DNA of 64,000 nucleotides from assembly GCF_018613325.1 (NCBI RefSeq), contig NZ_JAGGQJ010000010.1, positions 1 through 64,000 on the forward strand, in the 5' to 3' direction. Positions 35,465-43,584 of the stretch are shown piece by piece. Position 1 is the stretch's first letter. Every line of letters begins with the position of its first letter. A program made the translations under genes and the position numbers. The DNA comes from Bacillus sp. ISL-34. GTDB taxonomy: Bacteria; Bacillota; Bacilli; Bacillales; DSM-1321. Under the pieces are notes generated by a model. That model made no database searches and had not been told where the DNA came from. It saw only the letters and a list, made by a program, of their open reading frames with translations.

Positions 35465-36529
35465 ATGACAAATCCACATAAAGTGAAACCCTATTTATTG
35501 ACACGTAGTTTGCAGCCGGAAAATCAGGAGACACCGATTCATTTCATCAATAATGATAGCATGGAAAACCAATTATTTTATAGAAGGAACCACTTTTCTT
35601 ATCCGACTCTTTCTTATTCAAATTATTGGCTCCCTATAAATGGGTTAGTATCCGCTCCTTTACTACTGTCCATGCAAGACATTCTTCAATACCCATCAAA
35701 AACGGTGGAAGTTGTCCTTGAATGCTCGGGTGACAAGCGGAATTTCTTCGAACCTAAAATATTTGGAGAACAATGGGGAAAGGGAGCTATTAGCCAAGGC
35801 AGGTGGAAAGGTGTACCATTACGGACCTTACTTGAACTATCTGGAATAGGGGAAGGGGCAAAAGAAGTTGTCGTGGAGGGTTATGATTATGGAAATAGGA
35901 ACGATCTAGATGAGGTTTACACTTATACCAGGAGTTTGCCTATCGAGAAAGCACTGCATCCGGATACCATCATTGCATATGAATATAATAACCAGCCAAT
36001 TCCTTTTAAACATGGTTATCCACTGAGGTTAATAGTTCCGCAGTGGTATGCAATGGCATCCGTTAAGTGGATAAAGCGGATAAGTGTTATTAATTCTAAG
36101 TTCAATGGGCCTTTTCAAACAATTGATTACATGTATTATCCAAATAAAGACAATGATCAAGGTGCATTTCCAGTCACTACAATAAATATCAATTCAACTA
36201 TCCAAAAACCGCTGGATATGGAAATTATAAATACAGGTAAGCATTTGATAAAAGGGATTGCATGGACAGGAAAAGGAGTAATTACAAAGATGGAAATTAG
36301 TCTTGATGGTGGCTATACATGGAGAAATGCTGATATATTACCTCGTCAGAACATTGGTTATGGATGGGTTAGCTGGTCATTCGAATGGACTATACTAGAA
36401 AAAGGTGAGTATACGATTAAATCGAGGGCAACAGATTCATTTGGTCAAATACAACCGAATTTTCCTTTTTGGAATAAAAAAGGTTATGGGTATAATGCCA
36501 TTGATAAAATTAAAGTTAAGGTTGAATAA
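35465..36529 (+). CDS. Sulfite oxidase-family molybdopterin oxidoreductase
   Basis: A 354-residue enzyme of the sulfite oxidase family, which oxidises sulfite or related substrates at a molybdenum–pterin centre. The SUOX Mo domain (residues ~1–210) includes VVLECSGDKRNFF, whose Cys ligates Mo, WGKGAISQGRWKGVPLRTLLELSGI and PFKHGYPLRLIVPQWYAMASVKWIKRI. The C-terminal Mo-co dimerisation domain (~230–350) includes IKGIAWTGKGVITKMEISLDGGYTWRNADI and KGEYTIKSRATDSFGQIQP. No signal peptide or heme domain is present, so it is probably cytoplasmic with an unknown electron acceptor. AGGAGGAAATT precedes ATG 35465. Confidence 0.9.
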   Translation: MTNPHKVKPYLLTRSLQPENQETPIHFINNDSMENQLFYRRNHFSYPTLSYSNYWLPINGLVSAPLLLSMQDILQYPSKTVEVVLECSGDKRNFFEPKIFGEQWGKGAISQGRWKGVPLRTLLELSGIGEGAKEVVVEGYDYGNRNDLDEVYTYTRSLPIEKALHPDTIIAYEYNNQPIPFKHGYPLRLIVPQWYAMASVKWIKRISVINSKFNGPFQTIDYMYYPNKDNDQGAFPVTTININSTIQKPLDMEIINTGKHLIKGIAWTGKGVITKMEISLDGGYTWRNADILPRQNIGYGWVSWSFEWTILEKGEYTIKSRATDSFGQIQPNFPFWNKKGYGYNAIDKIKVKVE

Positions 36530-36805
36530 CTATCAATATATTTTTTAAGGGAAAGAAAACGGGTGGATAAACTTTAAGTTACTTTGGTATTGAAGAAGAA
36601 TATAAGTGATCCAATCTATTCCCGGGACAGGAGAAAAAATCAGCCGTGATTATCTTTTAAATTGGTTAAATCGATTTAGTTAATCTATGAAAATTTCCAG
36701 GAACAGCGGAAAAAGAGTTGCTCGTTGCCTCTGTTAACTCCTACGCGTTTGTAAAAATATAAAGTCGATCCTGAATTTCCTAAATAACGGTTTTGAGATA
36801 CAGAG

Positions 36806-36843
36806 AAAAACCCTTCCAAAAGAGAGTTTTGGGAGGGTTATTT
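36806..36843 (+). terminator. Terminator
   Basis: AAAACCCTTCCAAAA pairs with TTTTGGGAGGGTT, then ATTT. It is bidirectional in form and lies about 280 bases after the molybdoenzyme gene. Confidence 0.7.
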
Positions 36844-37063
36844 GGCATGGCCATTTAAGTACTGAGTAAGGGAATTGACAGCCTATTTAGATGGTTAGTT
36901 GAGATTGATGGTTGCCATTTGGTGTTTTTTTCTTTAGTCAAGAAGGTTAAAAAAGCATAACGAAGATTAATTCTTTGTTTTTAAAGTCTTATATTACAGT
37001 TATTACTGTAGTTTTTTTAGTAACTTTCAGGGATTTCTAATGGTTTGTTAAAGAATCCTAATA

Positions 37064-37183
37064 GCAGAACATTTTAAAGATGTTTATCCTTGCAGTACCG
37101 GCTTGATCGTAAGTGGTTTTGCGATGTCGGAAATGCTGATGGAGATAGATGTTGAAGTTATGATTAGTGAAGGAAGCAGTTAA
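37064..37183 (+). pseudogene. RidA-like protein, C-terminal fragment
   Basis: A start-less frame of 39 codons reads AEHFKDVYPCSTGLIVSGFA then MSEMLMEIDVEVMISEGSS and a stop. The pattern V.P.S..LVV.G.A...MLIEIDV is the end of RidA/YjgF-type enamine deaminase proteins. The first two thirds of the gene are missing. Confidence 0.5.
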
Positions 37184-37219
37184 TAGATGAACGCTATCTG
37201 GATTGAATGAAATTAATCA

Positions 37220-37259
37220 AAACGCAAACCCTTGAAGCGTAAGGATTTGCGTTTTTTTA
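37220..37259 (+). terminator. Terminator
   Basis: ACGCAAA(C)CCTT pairs with AAGG(A)TTTGCGT, followed by seven T residues. It lies just after the RidA-like relic and may be its original terminator. Confidence 0.75.
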
Positions 37260-37643
37260 TCTGGAATTAATGTAACCATTAGGGTGAAGGGACTATACAC
37301 TTGAGATCAATCTTATGAAGTATGTAATTTAATTTTCAAGAAAAAAATTTTAGGATTATCTGCTTTAGTTAAGTATAGTCGGCATACGAAATTAATAATT
37401 TTTTTATCTGGAGGTATAGAAGCGGGATTGTTTTAATCCCCTCTTTTTGTAATCGGTATATTAATAGGAAGAAATACGTCTTGTTTACAAGCAAACAGTG
37501 GTATATGCTGTTAAAAAGTTTGTTAGCAAAGTAAGTGAAATAGCAATTTTCCTTAATTGGAAAAAATAACTTCATTGTTAAATTATTGTTATTACCTTAT
37601 AATTTTCTAGAAACATATGAAATGTTATGAATAGGAGAAAAGT

Positions 37644-39053
37644 ATGAAAAAACTGTGGATTATTTTAGTTTCATTTACCTTGTTAATTAGCTTATTCCCG
37701 CAATTAGCATCGGCAGCACCAAGTAAGAATTTTGAGCAGGAACTTACAAAGTATTTAAAAGAGGTAAGCCTTGTCAGGGGTTTTGAAGTGACGAAGGATG
37801 ATATTGAAACATCTCTTTCTTTTTACGATGAAAGTATTAAAAACTTTGAATCTATTGATGATCTTAAAGAAGCCTTGGGTGAAGTTATTAAGGCAGATTC
37901 AAGTAATTTAGATACCATTTATGAAGATTATAATCTAACTAATGAGAGCCTAATTCAACTATTGCACGAAAATGGCGAAGAACTAGACGATTATATCTTT
38001 ATCTGGGACCTGGATGAAGCTGTTTATTTCTATGCAGAAGAGGGCGATTTTGAACGTGACCCAAACTTTGATAAAGAATTAGTCAATTATTTAGCCAAGG
38101 TTAGCAAGGAAAGAGGCTTCGAAGTTACAAAAGAAGATATCGAAGCGTCATTGAAGCTCTATGATTTTAACACGGAAGAATTTGAATCTGTAAAAGAGCT
38201 TAGCGAATTCTTAGGTGACGTCATAAAGGCAGATCTAAGCAACTTAGATTATTTTAATGAGAATTATGGATTGGATAAACAAGCCTTGCTTCAAATGTTG
38301 GAAGAAAATGGTGAAGATATTAACGATTATATATACATAGATAATCTTGAAGAAACTGTTTGGAACCTTACTGGTGGGGGGATGGATGGTGAAGTTGCCG
38401 ATGATCTTCTTCCCATTTTCGAGGAAGAACTCGGTTTAACGGAAGAGGAACTACAGCGGCTTGAAGACCATTTAATGTCTTTGGAAGAGCATCTTTCAAA
38501 TCCGGAAACAGTCAAGCGACTTGAAGAATTGGGCAACCGCATGATGGCTTTCGAGGAATTTGATGTAGCAACAGAGCTTACAGCTGAACAGTTAGCTGAA
38601 ATGGCATCAATCTATGAAGAATTACTTTCCATCTTTAAGCTTAATGTATCCTATTCCCTTGTAAAAAGTGGCTCGGAATCACCTGTATCACTTTTGGATC
38701 TAATGAAATTGGAAGAACTGAAGGGTGCTAACCTGAAAATATTGATATACACTACTGATGGGAAGTTCTTGGCAGATCTTTTAATAACGGGTGAAATGGT
38801 TGATTCGGATACTCTTACTAATGCAGGCGGGCAAATAAAGGAATCTGCAAAAGAAGTGCAAAAGACCATTGAAAAGGCACCAGTTGCTAAACCAGTAAAA
38901 CAAAAGATCATCACTCATACTAATTCAGAACATCAAACCGTAAAAGGGGCGAAACTGCCAAATACGGCTTCCGATTATTTGCCTAGTGCCCTTTTAGGAC
39001 TATTCATTGTCTTATTCGGAAGCTTGATGTATCGAAAAATTAGGAAAGCTTAA
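37644..39053 (+). CDS. Cell-wall-anchored acidic surface protein with LPNTA sorting signal
   Basis: A 469-residue secreted protein. Residues 1–25 are a signal peptide (LWIILVSFTLLISLFPQLASA). Two homologous acidic modules follow (about 28–125 and 143–240; KNFEQELTKYLKEVSLVRGFEVTKDDIE is matched by PNFDKELVNYLAKVSKERGFEVTKEDIE). A helical region (EEELGLTEEELQRLEDHLMSLEEHL) and a stalk come next. The C-terminus is a sortase signal: KLPNTASDY, a hydrophobic helix (LPSALLGLFIVLFGSLMYR) and KIRKA. LPNTA is the motif of class D sortases of Bacillus. Its sortase is encoded one base downstream, so the pair is a dedicated anchoring unit. Confidence 0.92.
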   Translation: MKKLWIILVSFTLLISLFPQLASAAPSKNFEQELTKYLKEVSLVRGFEVTKDDIETSLSFYDESIKNFESIDDLKEALGEVIKADSSNLDTIYEDYNLTNESLIQLLHENGEELDDYIFIWDLDEAVYFYAEEGDFERDPNFDKELVNYLAKVSKERGFEVTKEDIEASLKLYDFNTEEFESVKELSEFLGDVIKADLSNLDYFNENYGLDKQALLQMLEENGEDINDYIYIDNLEETVWNLTGGGMDGEVADDLLPIFEEELGLTEEELQRLEDHLMSLEEHLSNPETVKRLEELGNRMMAFEEFDVATELTAEQLAEMASIYEELLSIFKLNVSYSLVKSGSESPVSLLDLMKLEELKGANLKILIYTTDGKFLADLLITGEMVDSDTLTNAGGQIKESAKEVQKTIEKAPVAKPVKQKIITHTNSEHQTVKGAKLPNTASDYLPSALLGLFIVLFGSLMYRKIRKA

Positions 39054-39054
39054 T

Positions 39055-39690
39055 ATGAAACAATTAAAGAAAATGCGTTTGCTACTGCTTTCTTGTACAA
39101 TTGCCATCATTTTGTTTGGGGTTTGGTTTTCCACATCCAATATGTATAAGTTTGCAAAAGGCTACTTTCTTTACAAGACTCATGCTCCAAGTAGTCAAGT
39201 AAATGAAACTGAACAGAAACCACCAAGTGATAAACCACTAAGTAATAAAACAACAAAGAAAGAGCTATATCCTGTCCACCCTAAAACGGGTGAAGAAATC
39301 GGGGAACTGTATATACCCAAACTAAAAACAAAACTCCCTATTTTCCATGGCACAGACGAGGATGAATTGGAAAAAGGCGTTGGTCACTTTGCAGGAAGCG
39401 TGCTGCCTGGTGAAAATGACAATTCCGTTCTTTCCGGTCATAGAGATACGGTATTCCGTAAACTCGGGCAAGTTGGCGAAGGAGATTTGTTGATAGTAAG
39501 AACATCGGCAGGAGAGTTCACATACAAAGTCAACAAAGTTCGAATTGTTGATGAGGATGATCGAACCGTAATCGTACCGAAGCCACGGGCAACGCTAACC
39601 GTCAGTACCTGTTACCCCTTTGATTATATCGGGTCAGCACCTGAACGCTATATACTTGTCGCTTATTTGTCTTCAAAAACAGTAAGTTAA
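39055..39690 (+). CDS. Class D sortase
   Basis: A 211-residue membrane-anchored transpeptidase. A transmembrane helix (residues 8–26, LLLLSCTIAIILFGVWF) and a Pro/Ser/Lys stalk precede the sortase fold: IGELYIPKLKTKLPIFHGTDEDELEKGVGHFAGSVLPGENDNSVLSGHRDTVFRKLG (catalytic His), LTVSTCYPFDYIG (catalytic Cys) and APERYILVAYL (catalytic Arg). Relative of B. subtilis YhcS. It starts one base after its probable LPNTA substrate, so the genes are translationally coupled and share the terminator at 39707. Confidence 0.93.
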   Translation: MKQLKKMRLLLLSCTIAIILFGVWFSTSNMYKFAKGYFLYKTHAPSSQVNETEQKPPSDKPLSNKTTKKELYPVHPKTGEEIGELYIPKLKTKLPIFHGTDEDELEKGVGHFAGSVLPGENDNSVLSGHRDTVFRKLGQVGEGDLLIVRTSAGEFTYKVNKVRIVDEDDRTVIVPKPRATLTVSTCYPFDYIGSAPERYILVAYLSSKTVS

Positions 39691-39706
39691 TTTAATGTTC
39701 TAAAAC

Positions 39707-39744
39707 AAGAGTCCCAATAAGGAAACCCTATTGGGACTCTTTTA
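39707..39744 (+). terminator. Terminator after sortase operon
   Basis: AAGAGTCCCAATA pairs with TATTGGGACTCTT, then TTT. Confidence 0.88.
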
Positions 39745-39808
39745 ATTTTATTTCTATTTAGAAAGGAAAGCGAAGGTGGTATAACTCCCTCCACTTTTAA
39801 ACAATTAG

Positions 39809-39835
39809 AAAAAACACCGATCACGGTGTTTTTTC
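39809..39835. terminator. Second terminator, facing the DoxX-like gene
   Basis: AAAAAACACCG ATCA CGGTGTTTTTT, symmetrical. It lies just downstream of the minus-strand DoxX-like gene and can end transcription from both sides. Confidence 0.85.
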
Positions 39836-39848
39836 ATTGCCAATCTAT

Positions 39849-40256
39849 TTATAATGTTAAACTATTCTTATTGCTCGAAGTGCCATATGAAGCGGATTTT
39901 AATATTTTATGATGGTAAATATAAGAGCCGGCTATCAATATATACCCGATAATGAAAATCAGCCATCCACTGGCAGGGTCGCCCACTGAAATGCTTGAAT
40001 ACATAGCCCCCGTCAAATCAAATACAAAACCGGCATAAGCCCATTCCTTGATTCTCGGAAAGCCTGGAATAAGTATTGCCACGACACCTAATAATTTGGC
40101 AACTCCAATAAAGGGTAGGAGGTAGGTAGGATAACCTAAATGATTAAATAAAGCGACTGCATCGGGAACAGACATTATATCCGGAATAGAACCCAAAACC
40201 ATTAATGCCACCAAAAGCCCTGTGAATATCCAATATATAATTTTTATTTTTTTCAT
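39849..40256 (-). CDS. DoxX-like family membrane protein
   Basis: A 135-residue four-helix membrane protein: IIYWIFTGLLVALMVLGSIPDI, YPTYLLPFIGVAKLLGVVAILIPGF, IKEWAYAGFVFDLTGAMYSSIS and GWLIFIIGYILIAGSYIYHH. The PxxxxFIGVAKLLGVVAILIPGFPRIKEWAYAGFxFDLTGA pattern is characteristic of DoxX-like proteins. The function of most members is unknown; some act in thiol or respiratory stress. ATG at 40256. Monocistronic, on the minus strand. Confidence 0.88.
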   Translation of the reverse strand: MKKIKIIYWIFTGLLVALMVLGSIPDIMSVPDAVALFNHLGYPTYLLPFIGVAKLLGVVAILIPGFPRIKEWAYAGFVFDLTGAMYSSISVGDPASGWLIFIIGYILIAGSYIYHHKILKSASYGTSSNKNSLTL

Positions 40257-40802
40257 TTATTCTCATTCCCTCCCTTAGATAGACATTTAATCATATTCCA
40301 CTTTCCTTTTTTTATGCACTCTAAAAAAATCTTAATCTTAAACAGGTGTGGCGCAATCCTTTAGGAATCGCGCTTGACTGTAGGATAACTTGAAGAAAAG
40401 CGAGTTTGCCTGCAGTTATTTCTTGAAAAATATTCATTTGATTTCAGAAATCCGCTCCCTTTCCAATGCCAATAACAGTGGTGGTACTTCTTATTCTCCG
40501 TTGAAGAATGAAAGAAATTATATTCCTCCTTAGGTTTTAAGACGGATATAGAGAACGGAGGAACTGTGTATGGAGCCAAACCAAAAGAAAAATCTCTCAT
40601 TATGATGAAAGAAAGTTATTTCCAAATGATGGACTACAAAAAATTGTTTTATCTAGAACCTAACTCATTTTTAACACAATTATCCTTGCATAGATGTGGG
40701 GACGAAAACAAACAAGAGAGGTCTTACTCTAGGTAGAGAAAGACCTCTCTTGTTAATTTAGGAAAGATATTCAGACATCTATCATCTATACTCTGAAATA
40801 GA
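40257..40802. other. Gene-free region between DoxX-like gene and xylR
   Basis: About 550 bases. It holds the xylR terminator (40710–40756). A 79-codon minus-strand frame at 40361–40600 lacks coding character. The sequence around 40340–40400 (GTGGCGCAATCCTTTAGGAA…) looks like an eroded mobile-element end, but I cannot identify it. Confidence 0.45.
40710..40756 (-). terminator. xylR terminator
   Basis: AACAAGAGAGGTCTT pairs with AAGACCTCTCTTGTT; T-rich on the minus-strand side. It lies about 45 bases downstream of the xylR stop. Confidence 0.85.
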
Positions 40803-41957
40803 TTAGCTTGTAGTAACATTTAAAAAATGTTCAATCACAATTGAAACAGCCCCTAATGCAGGTGCATTTCTTCCTAATGATGAGGGCAATAGTTCACACA
40901 TACTTTCCAAATGAGAATATACCCTAGAAGAAACCTCATTCTTAATGGTATTTAACACAATCGGGTGAGATTCGATAATGTTATTTCTCAAAATAATAGC
41001 CTGTGCGTCAAATGTATTGAGAATATTTGTTAAGCCAATACTGACGTAAAAGCCAAAGTTCTGGAGTGCATTTAAGACGGCTACATCATTTTTATTTGCA
41101 CGTTCAACAATTTCTTTTCGTAACATATTCTTTTCGACAATGGAAAAAGAATCCAGTAATGCTTTTTCTGATGCATATAATTCCCAGCATCCTCGGTTCC
41201 CGCAGCTGCATTTGGGACCGTTAAAATCTATCGTCATATGACCCATTTCTCCAGAAAATCCATTTACTCCTTTATATAATTCATTATTAATTATAATCCC
41301 GACTCCAATTCCAACGTTAATACTGATGTAAATAATGTTTTCATAGTTTTTAGTAACCCCAAACACTTTTTCACCGCATGCGCCTGCATTAGCCTCATTT
41401 TCAACAAAAACAGGTACATTAAACTCGCTTTCAATTAAGAATTGCAAATCTTCAATATACCATTCCAAGTTGGGCATAAAAATAACTTTTTGATTGCTAT
41501 CCACAAGACCTGGTACACAAATACCTATTCCCACCAAACCGTAAGGAGAGTCGGGCATATGAATGATAAAATCATGTATAAGCGCAAACAGAATTTCTTT
41601 CACTTCATCAGCTGAAGGGCTAGACAAGTCAGAAGCCTTCTCAAGGATAATGTTGCCTTCTAAATCAGTTAGAATTCCATTAAGGTAATCAACACCTATA
41701 TCGATACCTATTGAATAGCCTGCATTTTTATTAAAAACAAGCATCACAGGTCTTCTGCCACCTCTAGATTGTCCTGCTCCAATTTCAAAAATAACATCTT
41801 TTTCAATTAATTCATTTACTTGGGAAGAAACAGTGGATTTATTTAAGCCTGTAATCTCAGAAAGGGTAGCCCTTGAGATTGGAGAGTTTTTTAAAATTTC
41901 ATTTAATATCAACTTTTGATTCATTTTCTTTACTAAAGCTTGATCTGCTATCGGAAT
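40803..41957 (-). CDS. xylR: Xylose operon repressor XylR (ROK family)
   Basis: Represses xylAB without xylose. HTH: ILKNSPISRATLSEITGLNKSTVSSQVNELI; a ROK domain follows with GIDIGVDYLNGILTDLEGNII, GIGICVPGLVD, ENEANAGACGEKVFG, GEMGHMTIDFNGPKCSCGNRGCWE (zinc-binding CxCGxxGC). I extend the start beyond the first ATG (41924): the preceding codons (IADQALVKK) match the B. subtilis XylR N-terminus, there is no ribosome site before ATG 41924, and AAAGGAG lies upstream of three rare candidate codons, of which ATT 41957 has the best spacing. This gives 384 residues. If only ATG is used, the protein starts MNQKLILNE. Divergent from xylA. Confidence 0.92.
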   Translation of the reverse strand: MPIADQALVKKMNQKLILNEILKNSPISRATLSEITGLNKSTVSSQVNELIEKDVIFEIGAGQSRGGRRPVMLVFNKNAGYSIGIDIGVDYLNGILTDLEGNIILEKASDLSSPSADEVKEILFALIHDFIIHMPDSPYGLVGIGICVPGLVDSNQKVIFMPNLEWYIEDLQFLIESEFNVPVFVENEANAGACGEKVFGVTKNYENIIYISINVGIGVGIIINNELYKGVNGFSGEMGHMTIDFNGPKCSCGNRGCWELYASEKALLDSFSIVEKNMLRKEIVERANKNDVAVLNALQNFGFYVSIGLTNILNTFDAQAIILRNNIIESHPIVLNTIKNEVSSRVYSHLESMCELLPSSLGRNAPALGAVSIVIEHFLNVTTS

Positions 41958-42069
41958 GATAATCGCTCCTTTGTTTTACCATTGAACTAAGTGTTTTTTA
42001 TTTTTTAATTAAAATTTAGTATGGACATAGTATATTTCATATTATAACGTTAATTTTCTTAAAAAAACA

Positions 42070-42098
42070 TTGAAATAACTAATTATTTTGTATATCAT
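42070..42098 (+). promoter_or_regulatory. xylA promoter
   Basis: TTGAAA (42070–42075), 17-base spacer, TATCAT (42093–42098): a sigma-A promoter whose start point would fall just before the xylO-like operator. Confidence 0.7.
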
Positions 42099-42107
42099 GA
42101 AATAAAG

Positions 42108-42131
42108 TTAGTTTATTGAGGCAACAAACTT
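42108..42131. promoter_or_regulatory. XylR operator (xylO-like)
   Basis: TTAGTTTATTGAGGCAACAA followed by ACTT: imperfect palindrome with arms AGTTT(A)TT and AACAAACT, matching the known Bacillus xylO pattern AGTTTGTT…AACAAACT. It lies about ten bases after the −10 box of the xylA promoter. Confidence 0.85.
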
Positions 42132-42188
42132 TCTCGATTGATATTTCTGAAGGTAGTTTTTCACTTTAATTAAAGGGGGAAGTAACAC

Positions 42189-43526
42189 ATGATTCAAACT
42201 GAAACTAATAAAATTAATTATTTTGAAAGCGTAAACAAAGTCTTATATGAGGGAAAAGATTCTAAAAATCCTTTAGCTTTTAAATACTATAACCCAGAAG
42301 AAGTAGTAGGCGGTAAAACAATGAAGGAACAACTACGTTTCTCAGTTGCTTACTGGCATACATTTACAGCAGATGGGACAGATCCTTTTGGTGCAGCTAC
42401 GATGCAAAGATCATGGAACAAATATGATGGAATGGACTTAGCAAAAGCTAGAGTAGAGGCAGCTTTTCAACTTTTCGAAAAATTAGGGGTTCCTTTCTTT
42501 GCGTTTCATGACCGAGACATCGCACCTGAAGGAAACACATTGAAAGAAACAAATGAAAATCTTGATGTAATCGTTAGCATGATTAAAGAATATATGAAAA
42601 CAAGTAACGTAAAGTTATTGTGGAACACAGCTAATATGTTTACAAATCCTCGCTTCGTTCACGGTGCAGCAACTTCTTGTAATGCAGATGTATTTGCTTA
42701 TGCAGCAGCCCAAGTAAAGAAAGGACTCGAAACGGCAAAAGAGTTAGGAGCAGAAAACTATGTGTTCTGGGGCGGCCGTGAAGGCTATGAAACACTGCTC
42801 AATACAAATTTAAAGTTAGAGTTAGATAACTTGGCTAGATTTATGCATATGGCTGTAGATTATGCTAAGGAGATTGGATTTAAAGGTCAATTCTTAATTG
42901 AGCCAAAACCAAAGGAACCAACAACGCATCAGTATGACACCGATGCAGCTACGACCATTTCGTTCCTAAGACAATACGGATTAGATAACCATTTTAAATT
43001 AAATCTTGAAGCTAACCATGCTACTTTAGCTGGGCATACGTTTGAACATGAATTACGCGTAGCCAGAGTTCAAGGCTTCTTGGGATCAGTGGATGCAAAC
43101 CAAGGTGATCCTCTTTTAGGATGGGATACCGATGAGTTCCCAACAGATCTATATTCTACAACTTTAGCAATGTATGAGATCCTACAAAATGGAGGATTAG
43201 GTAGTGGAGGGTTAAATTTTGATGCTAAAGTGCGCAGAGGTTCCTTTGAACAAGAAGATTTAGTATATGCCCATGTGGCTGGGATGGATGCGTTCGCTAG
43301 AGGTTTAAAAGTGGCTCATAAATTATTGGAAGATCGTGTTTTTGAAAACATCATTGATGAACGCTACAGCAGTTTCAAAAAAGGAATTGGTCTTGAGATT
43401 GTTGAAGGAAGAGCCAACTTCCAAACACTAGAGCAGTATGCATTACAAAATCCAAACATTACGAATAATTCAGGAAGACAGGAACGATTAAAAGCCACCT
43501 TAAATCAATATATTTTAGAAGTTTAA
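42189..43526 (+). CDS. xylA: Xylose isomerase
   Basis: Converts D-xylose to D-xylulose, a 445-residue class II TIM-barrel enzyme. Catalytic His in [13 protein letters not shown]; metal-binding residues in [36 protein letters not shown] and [35 protein letters not shown] precedes ATG 42189. Repressed by XylR at the operator upstream. A CcpA site lies inside codons about 12–17. An attenuator-like hairpin separates it from xylB. Confidence 0.97.
   Translation: MIQTETNKINYFESVNKVLYEGKDSKNPLAFKYYNPEEVVGGKTMKEQLRFSVAYWHTFTADGTDPFGAATMQRSWNKYDGMDLAKARVEAAFQLFEKLGVPFFAFHDRDIAPEGNTLKETNENLDVIVSMIKEYMKTSNVKLLWNTANMFTNPRFVHGAATSCNADVFAYAAAQVKKGLETAKELGAENYVFWGGREGYETLLNTNLKLELDNLARFMHMAVDYAKEIGFKGQFLIEPKPKEPTTHQYDTDAATTISFLRQYGLDNHFKLNLEANHATLAGHTFEHELRVARVQGFLGSVDANQGDPLLGWDTDEFPTDLYSTTLAMYEILQNGGLGSGGLNFDAKVRRGSFEQEDLVYAHVAGMDAFARGLKVAHKLLEDRVFENIIDERYSSFKKGIGLEIVEGRANFQTLEQYALQNPNITNNSGRQERLKATLNQYILEV
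42222..42239 (+). promoter_or_regulatory. CcpA cre site inside xylA
   Basis: TTTGAAAGCGTAAACAAA fits the consensus WWTGNAARCGNWWWCAWW at every position. It is located within the first codons of xylA, as cre sites of Bacillus xyl operons often are, and gives glucose repression by roadblock. Confidence 0.85.
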
Positions 43527-43531
43527 CGGAT

Positions 43532-43566
43532 AAAAGAGAGTAGAAACAAATTCTGCTCTCTTTTAT
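43532..43566 (+). terminator. Intra-operon terminator/processing hairpin
   Basis: AAAAGAGAG(T)AGAA pairs with TTCT(G)CTCTCTTTT, then ATA. It lies between xylA and xylB, so it probably lowers xylB relative to xylA rather than ending the operon. Confidence 0.7.
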
Positions 43567-43584
43567 AAAAGTGGAGGAATCAAG

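Larger units (their letters stand above)
36530..37643. other. Long gene-free region with two terminators and a relic
   Basis: About 1.1 kb without an intact gene. It contains terminator hairpins at 36806–36843 and 37220–37259, a RidA-like fragment at 37064–37183, and a GGGATT/AATCCC hairpin near 37422–37446. Remaining DNA is AT rich; it reads as decayed sequence rather than one missed gene. Confidence 0.6.

Noticed and set aside
37369-37575. 68-codon minus-strand frame
   Set aside because: Low-complexity Phe/Tyr/Leu product in AT-rich intergenic DNA with no ribosome site.
40361-40600. 79-codon minus-strand frame near xylR
   Set aside because: Composition not protein-like (HHCYWHWKGS) and no ribosome site; perhaps eroded mobile DNA.
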